The translations under genes were made by a program, and so were the position numbers. Below are positions 1-7,687 of a stretch of 42,448 nucleotides of DNA, piece by piece. Positions within the stretch are counted from its first letter, which is position 1. Every line of letters begins with the position of its first letter. Under the pieces are notes generated by a model that was not told where the DNA came from, did not search any database, and saw only the letters and a list, made by a program, of their open reading frames with translations. The stretch covers positions 1 through 42,448 of the forward strand of contig JALFOM010000030.1 of assembly GCA_022782265.1 (NCBI GenBank). Reading direction: 5' to 3'. Source of the stretch: Clostridiales bacterium (GTDB lineage Bacteria; Bacillota; Clostridia; Oscillospirales; Oscillospiraceae).

Positions 1-1826
1 GTGCCACGGAGAGCGCGGAGCTGAAGCACAGCGTCTCGGTGATGATTATGGCAGCCTGCATCCTGATGGCCTTTTCCCGGATCGAGATCTTATCCGTGGT
101 GTCCATCGGCCGCTTTATGGCCCTGATTCTTGTGATGACCTCCGCCATGAAGGGCGGAATGCTCACCGGTGCCGCCATAGGTACGGTTCTGGGCCTTGCC
201 ATGGACGTCACCAGCACCGGAGCGCCCTTTTACACCATGGCCTATTCCTTTTCCGGGCTGCTGTCCGGCGTGTTCGGCAAGCACGGGAGGCTGTTTTTCG
301 TCCTGTCCTTCATCCTGTCCGGGGCTTTGTCCGTGGTCTGCGCATGGAATCAGGAGGTTTACATCAGTTCCTTGTTTGAAACCTTTTCCGCTTCTGTCAT
401 CTTCATGCTGCTGCCCGCCTCCTTCCTCAACCATGTGGGGGTGATCCTGCAGTCCATGGAGCGGGGCAGCGGGGAATCCGGCCTGCGGCGCTTTGCGGCG
501 CTGAAGGTGAAAAATCTCAGCGAGGCTTACGGAGAGCTTTACGAGACGGTGAAGAAGAGCCTGGAGGAGCCCGGCAACGATGAAAACATCGCAAAGGTCT
601 TTGACCGGGCGGCAGATCAGGTCTGCGTGAAGTGCAAATATAAAAACCGCTGCTGGAACGCGGAGTATGTGGACACTCTCTCCGCCATGAACGACGCCAC
701 CCAGGCCATGCGGGAGCACGGCAGTCTGTCCGTGGAGGACATCCCCGGCTTTTTCCGGGAGAAATGCACCGGCCTTCCCGCCTTTGTCACGGCGGTGAAC
801 GGAGAGCTGCGGGCCATGGCCTACCGGCGGCAGCTCCGCGCAAGGCTGTCGGAAAACCGGAGCGTGGCCTGGGGGCAGTATAACGATATGGCTCTGATGC
901 TGAGCCGGGTGGCAAACGAGCTGGGCAGCATCAACGGCGCAGACCCTCTGGCGGAGCGGCGGCTGATCCGCTATCTGCGCAGCCTTGACATCGACGCGGA
1001 GACCGCCGTATTCCGTGACGGCAGCGGCAGGCTCCGGGTAATCATTGAAAGCGGCCGGCTGACCCCGCTGACCAGAGACGAAAACTATCTGGAAAAGCTG
1101 TCCTCGGTGGTGGGGGTGCGCCTCTGCCAGCCAAAAGAGCTGAGCGAGGGCTGCTCCAAGCTCACGCTGCTTGAAGCGGAGCCGCTGGCCGTATCCGTGG
1201 GCATTGCCGCCCTAAAAAAGCGGGGCGAAAAGGTCAGCGGGGACAAGGGCACCTATTTTAAAACCGACGCCGGCGTTCTCTGTGTCATCCTCTCCGACGG
1301 CATGGGCTGCGGGGACGATGCCGCCCGGGACAGTTCCCAGGTGGTAGCCATCCTGGAAAAGTTCCTGCGTTCTGGGGCGGACCCGGCGGTGGCCATGAAG
1401 GTTCTGAACTCCGTCATGCTCCTGCGGGGCGGGGACAACTGGGGCTTTGCCACGGTGGATCTGATGTGCGTGGACCTGTTCACCGGGGAGACCTGCTTTT
1501 ACAAATACGGGGCCGCCCCCTCCTATGTGAAAAGCGGCAAGAGCATCCGCCGCATCAAGGGTGAGACCCTGGCCGCCGGACTCAGTTCCGGGGAGGGCAT
1601 CGCGCCGGATCTGGTGCGTATGCGCCTGCGTCCCGGCTCCACGGCCATCATCGCCTCCGACGGCGTGATTGTGGACGACGAGGACGATTGGATCAAAAAT
1701 TTGCTGATGAGAGGCACTGACGATATGAAGGCACTGGCACGCGGCACCCTGAAAGAGGCCGAAAAGGTATACGGCGCCAACGACGACATGACGGTAGTCA
1801 CCGTCCGGGTGGAAGAGCGCGTATGA
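1..1826 (+). CDS. spoIIE: Stage II sporulation protein E (SpoIIE), 5'-truncated by window edge
   Basis: SpoIIE is the membrane-bound PP2C-type serine phosphatase that dephosphorylates the anti-anti-sigma factor SpoIIAA and so activates sigma F in the forespore; it also acts at the asymmetric septum. The open frame is already running at base 3, so the start and roughly the first 200 residues lie outside; 607 residues are visible against about 800 in the family. The first ~110 visible residues are hydrophobic membrane segments. A conserved Cys cluster (CVKCKYKNRCW) follows, then a central region, then the C-terminal phosphatase with the SGD motif and LSDGMGCGDDA, the metal-binding signature of SpoIIE. 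The C-terminus holds ASDGVIVDDED, another PP2C Asp motif. The next gene overlaps the stop by ATGA. Identification is firm; only the true start is unseen. Confidence 0.95.
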   Translation, partial: ATESAELKHSVSVMIMAACILMAFSRIEILSVVSIGRFMALILVMTSAMKGGMLTGAAIGTVLGLAMDVTSTGAPFYTMAYSFSGLLSGVFGKHGRLFFVLSFILSGALSVVCAWNQEVYISSLFETFSASVIFMLLPASFLNHVGVILQSMERGSGESGLRRFAALKVKNLSEAYGELYETVKKSLEEPGNDENIAKVFDRAADQVCVKCKYKNRCWNAEYVDTLSAMNDATQAMREHGSLSVEDIPGFFREKCTGLPAFVTAVNGELRAMAYRRQLRARLSENRSVAWGQYNDMALMLSRVANELGSINGADPLAERRLIRYLRSLDIDAETAVFRDGSGRLRVIIESGRLTPLTRDENYLEKLSSVVGVRLCQPKELSEGCSKLTLLEAEPLAVSVGIAALKKRGEKVSGDKGTYFKTDAGVLCVILSDGMGCGDDAARDSSQVVAILEKFLRSGADPAVAMKVLNSVMLLRGGDNWGFATVDLMCVDLFTGETCFYKYGAAPSYVKSGKSIRRIKGETLAAGLSSGEGIAPDLVRMRLRPGSTAIIASDGVIVDDEDDWIKNLLMRGTDDMKALARGTLKEAEKVYGANDDMTVVTVRVEERV

Positions 1827-2203
1827 GATACCGTATCCGTGACGGCTTTCTGGAATTGTGCGGCGCGGTCTCCGCGTGGTACAGGGGTGTATGCGGCCGG
1901 TTTCGTCAGGGCCGCTCAGGCAGAACGGAGGTGATAAAGGGCACTGCAAGCCGGGTAATTGTGGTCAAGTCCCCGGACCCGGGGATCTTCCGGGAGGCGT
2001 TTTTCATTCTGCGGGACGACTATTTTTCCAATCGCGGTATCAGTCAGGAGGAGCTGCTGCGCCAGGCGCGGCAGTCGGCGGAGGGCTATGTCCGCTCCCA
2101 TTTGCCGCAAAGCCCTCCCCGCCCCGGCCCAGGAAAGCTGCTGTTGCTGCTGGTCGCTGTGGCGGCGGCGGTGATACTCCTCCTGAAGCTTTTCGGACTG
2201 TGA
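1823..2203 (+). CDS. Small C-terminally anchored membrane protein of unknown function
   Basis: A 126-residue basic protein whose ATG overlaps the spoIIE stop codon (ATGA), which suggests translational coupling. The N-terminal ~95 residues are soluble and rich in Arg, with a short stretch VIVVKSPDPGIFREAFFILRD reminiscent of conserved clostridial hypotheticals found next to spoIIE. A Pro-rich linker (PQSPPRPGPGK) leads to a single C-terminal hydrophobic segment (LLLLLVAVAAAVILLLKLFGL), so the protein is probably tail-anchored with its N-terminus in the cytoplasm. I do not recognise a catalytic motif. Its position in the spoIIE transcript, just before a terminator, hints at a sporulation role, but that is inference from context only. 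Confidence 0.8.
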   Translation: MRYRIRDGFLELCGAVSAWYRGVCGRFRQGRSGRTEVIKGTASRVIVVKSPDPGIFREAFFILRDDYFSNRGISQEELLRQARQSAEGYVRSHLPQSPPRPGPGKLLLLLVAVAAAVILLLKLFGL

Positions 2204-2226
2204 GGTGAGGCAATACAAAAAAATTC

Positions 2227-2260
2227 GTGCCGGGGCATATGCCCCGGCACGGTTTTTCTT
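2227..2260. terminator. Bidirectional rho-independent terminator
   Basis: A perfect 12-bp arm hairpin (GTGCCGGGGCAT/ATGCCCCGGCAC, 2227-2250) is followed by a T-rich tract on the plus strand (2253-2260) and preceded by a run of A (2218-2223) that gives a T-tract on the minus strand. It sits between the end of the spoIIE operon and the end of the convergent carboxypeptidase gene and can serve both. Confidence 0.85.
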
Positions 2261-2286
2261 ATCCTGACATTTATGTAAAAACATGT

Positions 2287-2964
2287 TCACGCGTAAAACA
2301 TGTCCACGTATTCTTCCAGCGTTATGCTCAGCTCATGGATCTGCTCCGCGGCGGAGAGACCCACATAGCGGTAATGCCAGGGCTCATACTCCACGCCGGT
2401 TATCCCGCGCTTTCCCTCCGGGTAACGGAGGATAAAGCCATACTGCCAGCAGTTTTCCATCAGCCACTGCTGGGTAGCGGTGTCCCCCTGCTTCTCGTCA
2501 AGCAGGCTGTATTCCTCATCCACGATGTCCACGGCCAGGCCCAGCTGATGCTCGCTGTATCCGGGCGCCGCCGCGTGGCTTTTGGCGTCGGCCTCCGCCG
2601 TCTCCCGGTCAAGGCCCTGACTCATCAGCTCGCCGACCTTTTCCTCATACACCTCCTCCTGCTGGCTCCAGGCCCGGTAGGAGGAAACGATCAGGGGGCT
2701 GTGCCCCGCCGTCCGGCAGGCGCGCAGCATGTCTTCCAGGTCAGCCGCGCAGCGGGAGTCCACCATCTGTGTCCCTTCGATAATGGTAAACTCCGGGTTC
2801 ACCTCACCGGAGATCTGGTTCCAGGGGTTGACCAGGACAAGGAGCTTGGCCTCGTTTTTCTGCCCCGTCCAGCCTGCGGCCCGGGCGATGAAAAAGCCGG
2901 CTACCAGCAGCACCAGCAGACCCAATATGATATTCACGGCAACAGGTTTCTTCTTCGTCTTCAT
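2287..2964 (-). CDS. VanY-like D-alanyl-D-alanine carboxypeptidase (peptidase M15B)
   Basis: Membrane-anchored zinc D,D-carboxypeptidase that trims the terminal D-Ala of peptidoglycan stem peptides outside the cell. After a short basic start (MKTKKK) comes one hydrophobic segment (VNIILGLLVLLVAGFFIA). The M15B signature is clear: SEHQLGLAVDI supplies the His and Asp zinc ligands, and EPWHYRYVG supplies the catalytic Glu neighbour and third His ligand. Size (about 225 residues) fits the family. I prefer ATG at 2964, which gives a canonical basic-then-hydrophobic N-terminus; a TTG at 2994 preceded by GGGGGG is the alternative and would add ten residues. The gene follows the two-component operon on the same strand and has its own promoter carrying the same 18-nt repeat as that operon, so control by that system is likely (inference). 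Confidence 0.9.
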   Translation of the reverse strand: MKTKKKPVAVNIILGLLVLLVAGFFIARAAGWTGQKNEAKLLVLVNPWNQISGEVNPEFTIIEGTQMVDSRCAADLEDMLRACRTAGHSPLIVSSYRAWSQQEEVYEEKVGELMSQGLDRETAEADAKSHAAAPGYSEHQLGLAVDIVDEEYSLLDEKQGDTATQQWLMENCWQYGFILRYPEGKRGITGVEYEPWHYRYVGLSAAEQIHELSITLEEYVDMFYA

Positions 2965-3027
2965 AGGATAAATGTCAGCCTCATAAAATTCCAATTTCCA
3001 GCCCCCCGATCTTTCCGGTCTGGGGGC

Positions 3028-3080
3028 ATTATATTACGCGCTTGTATACTTTCTGCCAATTCTTTGTATCGTTTTTGTAT
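3028..3080 (-). promoter_or_regulatory. Promoter and response-regulator-type direct repeats upstream of the D,D-carboxypeptidase
   Basis: On the minus strand a TATAAT -10 (3028-3033) is preceded by ATACAAAAACGATACAAA (3063-3080), two ATACAAA half-sites 11 bp apart, with a further ATACAA at 3042-3047, 22 bp beyond the second half-site, so all three fall on an 11-bp register. The identical 18-nt block occurs at 6012-6029. OmpR-family regulators bind direct repeats with about this spacing; binding here is inferred. Confidence 0.7.
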
Positions 3081-3097
3081 CATTGCAAGATTTTTTC

Positions 3098-3889
3098 TCA
3101 GCACGGGTTGATCTGCCAGCCGTTGGTCCAGATAAAGACCGGTATGGTCAGCTCCCGGCTGCCATCGGTATAAAAGTTAATGCTGTAACGATGATTATCG
3201 CCGATGCTTACGCTGTTGTCAAGCTCCGCGACGGTATCGGTAAATTTATACATCTCCGTCAGGTTTTTGGCGATGAGCTGGACTGTGTCGGAGCTGTCTT
3301 CCATATATGACGGTTCTTTTTCCTCATTTGTTCCGTTCTCATCATAGGCGGACTCTTCGTATTCCGTGTATCCGGCGCTGAGGATGATGCCTGTGCTGTC
3401 ATCCACCGCATAGGACAGCTCACGGTATGTGGTTCCGTCCTGCCTTGCGTAATAGATGATCCAAACGATGGCCGTTGTCACATTGGAATCGTCTGAAACG
3501 ATCAGCTGCGGCTCCGCATAGATCAGATCGGCGCTGCCAAGCTGAGTATACGGGAGATCGGTTCCTTCTATGAGCCGCGGTATTTCATATACCATAGCTG
3601 TCGCTTCCGCTTCCGTCATATTCTGCCCGCCGCTGATGGAGACGGAATTATAGTTGTTGTTTTCAGAGAACAGGGAGAACAGGCCCAGCTTTTCCAGCTT
3701 GGCGCTGTCGCTGGTGATGCTGAGCATGGAGCTGCCCAGATCCACGGTCTCTCTGGTGTTGTCCGTCCGGTTGTTCTGGATGCGGGTGAAAAAGCCCGGC
3801 ATATACAGACCCAGGGCCACGGCCGCCGCCATCATCAGAAGCCAGGGCAGGATCTGGGCGGATTTTTTCTTTTTCACAGTCCTTTTCAT
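3098..3889 (-). CDS. Membrane-anchored extracytoplasmic protein, third gene of two-component operon
   Basis: A 263-residue protein with a basic N-terminus (MKRTVKKKK), one membrane segment (ILPWLLMMAAAVALGLYM) and an extracellular domain of about 230 residues rich in Asn, Ser and acidic residues. I recognise no catalytic motif. The end is beta-rich (YSINFYTDGSRELTIPVFIWTNGW). Its ATG overlaps the stop of the upstream histidine kinase (ATGA), so the two are translated together, as accessory proteins of envelope sensor kinases often are (for instance YycH/YycI next to WalK). I infer that it modulates or feeds signal to the kinase; sequence similarity to YycH is not evident. No clear terminator follows; the next promoter begins within about 20 bases. 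Confidence 0.85.
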   Translation of the reverse strand: MKRTVKKKKSAQILPWLLMMAAAVALGLYMPGFFTRIQNNRTDNTRETVDLGSSMLSITSDSAKLEKLGLFSLFSENNNYNSVSISGGQNMTEAEATAMVYEIPRLIEGTDLPYTQLGSADLIYAEPQLIVSDDSNVTTAIVWIIYYARQDGTTYRELSYAVDDSTGIILSAGYTEYEESAYDENGTNEEKEPSYMEDSSDTVQLIAKNLTEMYKFTDTVAELDNSVSIGDNHRYSINFYTDGSRELTIPVFIWTNGWQINPC

Positions 3890-5298
3890 ACCCGGCCTCC
3901 CTTCAGCTCCACGGTGACGCAGGTACCGTTGCCCACACGGCTGGCAAAGCTCATGGTCCCCTTATGCAGTCTGACGATCTCGTTGCACAGGGACAGGCCC
4001 AGGCCCACGCCCCCCTGCGCCCGGGAGCGGGATTTATCCACCCGGTAGAACGCCTCGGTGATGTGGCCGATCTCCTCCTCGGGGATGCCCCGCCCGGTGT
4101 CCAGCACCCGGATACGGCAGCCTTCATCCGTCATCTCCGACATGATATAGATGTTCCCGCCCTTGTCCATGGCCTTGCGGGCGTTATCCAGAATATTCAC
4201 CAGCAGGGATTTGACCAGGTCCGGCTCCAAAAGGCACTCGCCGTCCTCGCAGCGGCACTGGAGCACGATCCCCTTTTCCTCATACACCCGTTTCAGGTGC
4301 TCCACCATGCCGCCCACAATCTGGGCGGGTCTTGCGGGCACCAGCTGGATCTCCTTCTTCTCCAGCACCAGCAGGTCCAGCAGCTTGAAGGACAGGCTTT
4401 CCAGCCGCTTGCCCTCGGAGAAGATGTAGTTTGCCGCGTCCATCTGCTCGCCCTCCGTCAGGGTCTGGGAGCGGATCAGCTCGGCATAGCCGATGATGGA
4501 GGTCATGGGGTTTTTCATCTCGTGGGCAAAGTTGCCCATAAAGGTCTTCTGCCGGTCGGCGGCGTCCTGGATGGTCTTGATATTGTCCTCCAGCTTCTCC
4601 GCCATGGTGTTGAAGTCCTCGGTGAGCTTGCCGATCTCATCCTTGTTGACAACTCTCGCCCGGTAGGACAGGTCGCCGGAGGCGAAGCGCTTGGCGGCAG
4701 CGGAAAGAGCGCTGATGGGCTGGGTCACCCAGTAGGCGATGGCCCAGCACAGCAGACCGCCCGCCACGGCGATCACCGCGAACACCTGCCGGTAGATATG
4801 TACCTGGGCCTGGCTGTCCTCATAGATGCCGCTAATATCGTAGCAGATATCCAGGTACAAGGTCTCATAGGTGGCGGACAGGGCGGCGCTGATGCGCATA
4901 TGCCTTCTCCCCTGCCCGTCCCGGACAACGCTCACCAGCCCCTGGCCCTCAGAGGTCTGGTGCTGCACATCCAGGGAGATGTTACAGCTGTTATCCTCAA
5001 AGAGCGTCTCTCCCTCGGACGACAGCTTCAGGGCGGACCAGCCGGCGGAGCTCTGCCCGCTCATCTGGCCCAGCACCTCCGCCAGCTTCACATGCTCCGT
5101 ACCGGGGCTGACCTGATCCACGATCTTCAGCGTGTTCAGAACCATGCGGGTGGCGCGGAGGGCGGATTCGGTCTCCCGGTCAAACGCGCGGGAAAATCCG
5201 AGCGTGACAATAAGGCTGCCGCCTATCCCGAAGGCAAGCGCCAGCAGCCATATCATGCACATGGTTATCCTGAGCCGGAATTTCACCCTCTGCAGCAC
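3886..5298 (-). CDS. Sensor histidine kinase (envelope-type, HAMP)
   Basis: A 470-residue membrane kinase. TM1 is about residues 12-34, an extracellular sensor loop of ~135 residues follows, and TM2 is about 171-190. A HAMP linker (VTQPISALSAAAKRFASGDL) leads to the dimerisation helix with phosphoacceptor His259 in FAHEMKNPMTSIIGYAEL. The ATPase domain has the N box (NILDNARKA), G1 (DTGRGIP), F box (FYRVDKSRSR) and G2 (GGVGLGLSLC), so it looks fully active. Translation starts at GTG 5298, four bases after the regulator's stop, so regulator and kinase are one transcript. The cognate pair plus a membrane accessory protein and a D,D-carboxypeptidase with a shared promoter box point to cell-wall sensing. 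The signal is unknown. Confidence 0.95.
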   Translation of the reverse strand: MLQRVKFRLRITMCMIWLLALAFGIGGSLIVTLGFSRAFDRETESALRATRMVLNTLKIVDQVSPGTEHVKLAEVLGQMSGQSSAGWSALKLSSEGETLFEDNSCNISLDVQHQTSEGQGLVSVVRDGQGRRHMRISAALSATYETLYLDICYDISGIYEDSQAQVHIYRQVFAVIAVAGGLLCWAIAYWVTQPISALSAAAKRFASGDLSYRARVVNKDEIGKLTEDFNTMAEKLEDNIKTIQDAADRQKTFMGNFAHEMKNPMTSIIGYAELIRSQTLTEGEQMDAANYIFSEGKRLESLSFKLLDLLVLEKKEIQLVPARPAQIVGGMVEHLKRVYEEKGIVLQCRCEDGECLLEPDLVKSLLVNILDNARKAMDKGGNIYIMSEMTDEGCRIRVLDTGRGIPEEEIGHITEAFYRVDKSRSRAQGGVGLGLSLCNEIVRLHKGTMSFASRVGNGTCVTVELKGGRV

Positions 5299-5302
5299 CC
5301 TT

Positions 5303-5956
5303 TCAAAGCACCAGCCGGTAGCCCACCCGGTTCACGGTCTGGAGCTTGTCTTCCCAGCCGATCTTCTTGCGCAGGCGTTGGATATGCAGGTCTACTACCC
5401 TGCTGCCCACGGGGTATTCCCCGCCCCAGACCCGCTCGTATATGGTTTCCCGGTAAAGGGCGGCTCCCGGGTTCTGGGCGAAGAGCAGCATCAGGTCCCA
5501 TTCCTTCTTGGTGAGAAGGATGGTCTCCCCGTTTCGCTGAACCTGGAGAGAGCGCATGTCGATGGTCAGCTCCCCCACCGTCAGCAGATCCTCGGTTTTC
5601 TGGTAGCGGCGGAGCACCACCTCCACCCTGGCCAGAAGCTCCATCACCTCAAAGGGCTTGACGATATAGTCCTCCGCGCCCATGCGAAGGCCCTTCACCC
5701 TGTCGTCCACAGAGTTTTTGGCGGTAATGAAGATCACCGGCGTGCCGGTAGGCTGTATGTACTCCATCAGTTCAAAGCCACTGACCTCCGGCAGCATCAC
5801 ATCCAGCAGAGCCAGGTCAAAATGCTCCTCTTCCAGAATGTTCGCCGCCGTCGTCCCGTCATAGGCGCAGGTACAGCTGTACCCGGCTTTCGTCAGGCTC
5901 AGCTTTATCAGGTCTGAGATGGGCTTCTCATCTTCCACGATCAGTACACGGATCAA
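5303..5956 (-). CDS. OmpR/PhoB-family response regulator
   Basis: Receiver domain (residues 1-118) with acidic pocket VEDE, phosphoacceptor Asp52 in LLDVMLPEVSG, Thr in FITAKN and Lys in VKPF, then a winged-helix DNA-binding domain ending RVVDLHIQRLRKKIGWEDKLQTVNRVGYRLV, the OmpR-type recognition helix and wing. I choose a TTG start at 5956 because a near-perfect Shine-Dalgarno (GGAGGG, 5964-5969) lies 7 bases upstream and the protein then begins IRVLIVEDE, as the family does; the upstream in-frame ATG at 5971 would put the SD inside the coding region. The promoter carries direct repeats that also occur upstream of the neighbouring carboxypeptidase, suggesting autoregulation. Confidence 0.95.
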   Translation of the reverse strand: MIRVLIVEDEKPISDLIKLSLTKAGYSCTCAYDGTTAANILEEEHFDLALLDVMLPEVSGFELMEYIQPTGTPVIFITAKNSVDDRVKGLRMGAEDYIVKPFEVMELLARVEVVLRRYQKTEDLLTVGELTIDMRSLQVQRNGETILLTKKEWDLMLLFAQNPGAALYRETIYERVWGGEYPVGSRVVDLHIQRLRKKIGWEDKLQTVNRVGYRLVL

Positions 5957-5998
5957 GAAACAACCCTCCATTGTATATGACAGTCTCATATCCAATTA

Positions 5999-6029
5999 AT
6001 TATACACCGGATTTGTATCGTTTTTGTAT
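5999..6029 (-). promoter_or_regulatory. Promoter of two-component operon with 11-bp direct repeats
   Basis: TATAAT -10 on the minus strand (5999-6004). Where a -35 would sit there is ATACAAAAACGATACAAA (6012-6029) rather than TTGACA, typical of promoters activated by an OmpR-family regulator. It is identical over 18 nt to 3063-3080. Confidence 0.7.
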
Positions 6030-6086
6030 ACTTTTTGGAAATATGTGTCATAAAAACCGCAAATTTCAGAAAAATTAAGAATTGGA

Positions 6087-6118
6087 AACGAAAACGGCGC
6101 GGCTTTTTTGCCGCGCCG
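6087..6118 (-). terminator. Terminator of mntP
   Basis: Stem CGGCGCGGC (6095-6103) / GCCGCGCCG (6110-6118) with an A6 loop on the minus strand, followed by TTTTCGTT (6094-6087). Confidence 0.85.
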
Positions 6119-6122
6119 GGTC

Positions 6123-6686
6123 TTAAAGTGAGAGGATTCCCAGGTGCTCAAGGAGGATTTTCACGCCGATCAGCACAAGGATAATGCCGCCGGCCAGCTC
6201 CGCTTTGGACTTATAGTGGGCGCCGAAGACGTTGCCGATGTAAATGCCCGCAAAGGACAGCAGGAAGGTGGTCACGCCGATCAGGCCCGCAGCGGGGAGA
6301 ATCTGCACCTCCAGAAAGGCGAAGGTGATGCCTACCGCCAGGGCGTCAATGCTGGTGGCAACGGCCATAAGCAGCATGGTTTTTACGCCGAAATCGTCGT
6401 TTAATTCCTCGGCCTTGCCGAAGGACTCCTTGATCATGTTGCCGCCGATGAAGGCCAGCAGCACAAAGGCCACCCAGTGATCCACCGTCTCGATCACCGA
6501 CTCGAAGCGGAAGCCCAGCAGATAACCAATGACGGGCATCAGAAACTGAAAGCCGCCGAAATACAGTCCGGCCAGGGCCGCGTGCTTCACGCCCACCTTT
6601 TTCACGCTCAGTCCCTTGCAAACGGAAACGGCAAAGGCGTCCATGCTCAGCCCCACGGCGATCAGAAACAGCTCGATAAAGCCCAT
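6123..6686 (-). CDS. mntP: MntP-family manganese efflux pump
   Basis: Exports Mn2+ across the cytoplasmic membrane and prevents manganese poisoning. The 187-residue protein has about six hydrophobic helices. It contains the two paralogous half motifs of the family, with conserved Asp in [10 protein letters not shown] (Asp16) and in [10 protein letters not shown], and the GGNMIKES segment. Length matches MntP (about 185-190). Start ATG 6686 has GGAGAG eight bases upstream. It is a single-gene unit with its own strong promoter and terminator; I see no yybP-ykoY Mn riboswitch in the roughly 40-base leader, which is too short to hold one. Confidence 0.93.
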   Translation of the reverse strand: MGFIELFLIAVGLSMDAFAVSVCKGLSVKKVGVKHAALAGLYFGGFQFLMPVIGYLLGFRFESVIETVDHWVAFVLLAFIGGNMIKESFGKAEELNDDFGVKTMLLMAVATSIDALAVGITFAFLEVQILPAAGLIGVTTFLLSFAGIYIGNVFGAHYKSKAELAGGIILVLIGVKILLEHLGILSL

Positions 6687-6720
6687 TGATATCTCTCCAA
6701 ATTATAAGTAAAGTTCAATC

Positions 6721-6749
6721 AATATAAAGCAAGTTTACAAAAAAGTCAA
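6721..6749 (-). promoter_or_regulatory. Promoter of mntP
   Basis: Minus-strand -35 TTGACT (6744-6749), 17-bp spacer, -10 TATATT (6721-6726); transcription would start about 25-30 bases before the ATG. Confidence 0.75.
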
Positions 6750-6807
6750 GGAATATTCGGAGAATCGGCGTATAATGGAAACACTTTATTACGGAAAGGA
6801 AATTCTT

Positions 6808-7200
6808 ATGCAGGAAGTATACGAATTTTTAAAGAGCGCTGGCACATACTATCTGGCCACCTGTGAGGACGGGCAGCCCAGAGTACGGCCTTTCGGCACG
6901 GTGAATATGTATGACGGGAAGCTGTACATTCAGACCGGCAAATCCAAATCCGTCTCCCGTCAGCTCCACGCCAATCCCAAGCTGGAAATCTGCGCCATGC
7001 AAAGCGGCAAATGGCTCCGCGTGGAGGCCACGGCGGTGGAGGATGTGCGCCGGGAGGCCCGGGTCAGTATGCTGGAAGCCTACCCGGAGCTCCAGTCCCT
7101 CTACTCCCCCGACGACGGAAACACTGAGGTCTGGTATCTGCGAAACGTCACTGCCACCCTCTCCTCCTTTGAAGAGCCGCCCAAAGTCTACAAATTCTGA
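6808..7200 (+). CDS. Pyridoxamine 5'-phosphate oxidase-like flavoprotein
   Basis: A 130-residue split-barrel protein of the PNPOx-like FMN-binding superfamily. The N-terminus (FLKSAGTYYLATCEDGQPRVRPFGTVNMYDGKLYIQTG) has the family's pattern of a Thr/Ala beta strand, Gly-x-Pro-x-Val-Arg-Pro and a strand with Lys/Ser (TGKSKSVSRQL) that typically contacts FMN phosphate. The members closest in style act as small flavin reductases or in stress responses; the true substrate cannot be read. Start ATG 6808 has AAAGGA eight bases upstream; the in-frame ATG at 6775 lies inside the probable promoter (TATAAT 6771-6776) and is not used. It stands alone, divergent from mntP. Confidence 0.85.
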   Translation: MQEVYEFLKSAGTYYLATCEDGQPRVRPFGTVNMYDGKLYIQTGKSKSVSRQLHANPKLEICAMQSGKWLRVEATAVEDVRREARVSMLEAYPELQSLYSPDDGNTEVWYLRNVTATLSSFEEPPKVYKF

Positions 7201-7230
7201 AAGCCCTTTCATCCTGATTGTACGAGAAAG

Positions 7231-7375
7231 CCTTCCCCTTGAGGGGAAGGTGGCGCGCAGCGCCGGATGAGGTGGAGAAGGGCTGAAAATTTGCCGAAGT
7301 GCCCGCAAAACGCTGCCGTTCTCTGTCCACCTCATCAGTCTCGCTCCGCTCGATAGCTTCCCCTCAAGGGGAAGC
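7231..7375. repeat. Large intergenic inverted repeat (MITE/REP-like)
   Basis: The ends are hairpins of related sequence, CCTTCCCCTTGAGGGGAAGG (7231-7250) and GCTTCCCCTCAAGGGGAAGC (7356-7375), and inner arms GATGAGGTGGA (7266-7276) / TCCACCTCATC (7326-7336) pair across the element. It does not code. The right half resembles the element at 29562-29610 (CAGTC...AGCTYCCCCT..GGGGA.GCC), so this is a dispersed family. Similar units are common between genes in gut Clostridia (from memory). Confidence 0.7.
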
Positions 7376-7383
7376 CATCTTTG

Positions 7384-7422
7384 CCGTCATCCTGATGCGC
7401 GAAGCGAAGAAGGATCCCGTAA
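7384..7422. repeat. Short dispersed repeat with GGATCC-type ends
   Basis: Begins GTCATCCTGATGCGCGAAGC and ends AAGAAGGATCCCG; ATCCT and AGGAT arms bracket a GCGCGAAGCGAAG core. This matches the style of short intergenic repeats of gut Firmicutes. No coding potential seen. Confidence 0.45.
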
Positions 7423-7454
7423 ACAGAAGTCTCTACCCCAACTATTGACATAGA

Positions 7455-7492
7455 GCCAAAAAAGTTCCGAAAACCAACGGTTTTCGGAACTT
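7455..7492 (-). terminator. Terminator of tRNA-fMet
   Basis: Minus-strand stem of 14 bp, AAGTTCCGAAAACC (7492-7479) with a 3-base loop and its complement (7475-7462), followed by a T-run from complement of 7457-7463. It begins directly after the tRNA 3' end. Confidence 0.85.
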
Positions 7493-7495
7493 TGG

Positions 7496-7571
<76 letters not shown>

Positions 7572-7591
7572 ATATTTAACTCAGCTTGGAC

Positions 7592-7620
7592 ATAATAGCA
7601 CAGTCCGGGTCTGAAGTCAA
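7592..7620 (-). promoter_or_regulatory. Promoter of tRNA-fMet
   Basis: Minus-strand -35 TTGACT (7615-7620), 17-bp spacer, -10 TATTAT (7592-7597), putting the start about 10-15 bases before the mature 5' end. Confidence 0.8.
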
Positions 7621-7647
7621 TACCCAGATGCAAAGTTTTTCTCCTCA

Positions 7648-7682
7648 GATTTCGACGCCCCGGGGTACCGGGGCGTCGAAAT
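7648..7682. terminator. Strong hairpin after lipoprotein gene, possible terminator
   Basis: Stem TTTCGACGCCCCGG / CCGGGGCGTCGAAA around a short GGTA-type loop immediately after the minus-strand lipoprotein stop. There is no convincing T-tract on either strand, so it may be a processing or stability hairpin instead. Confidence 0.5.
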
Positions 7683-7687
7683 TCCGC

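Noticed and set aside
3964-5514. 516-codon open frame on the plus strand
   Set aside because: Shadow of the histidine kinase and regulator genes, which have full catalytic motifs on the minus strand.
6687-6774. Possible yybP-ykoY manganese riboswitch before mntP
   Set aside because: The promoter is about 35 bases from the start codon, leaving no room for the roughly 100-nt aptamer.
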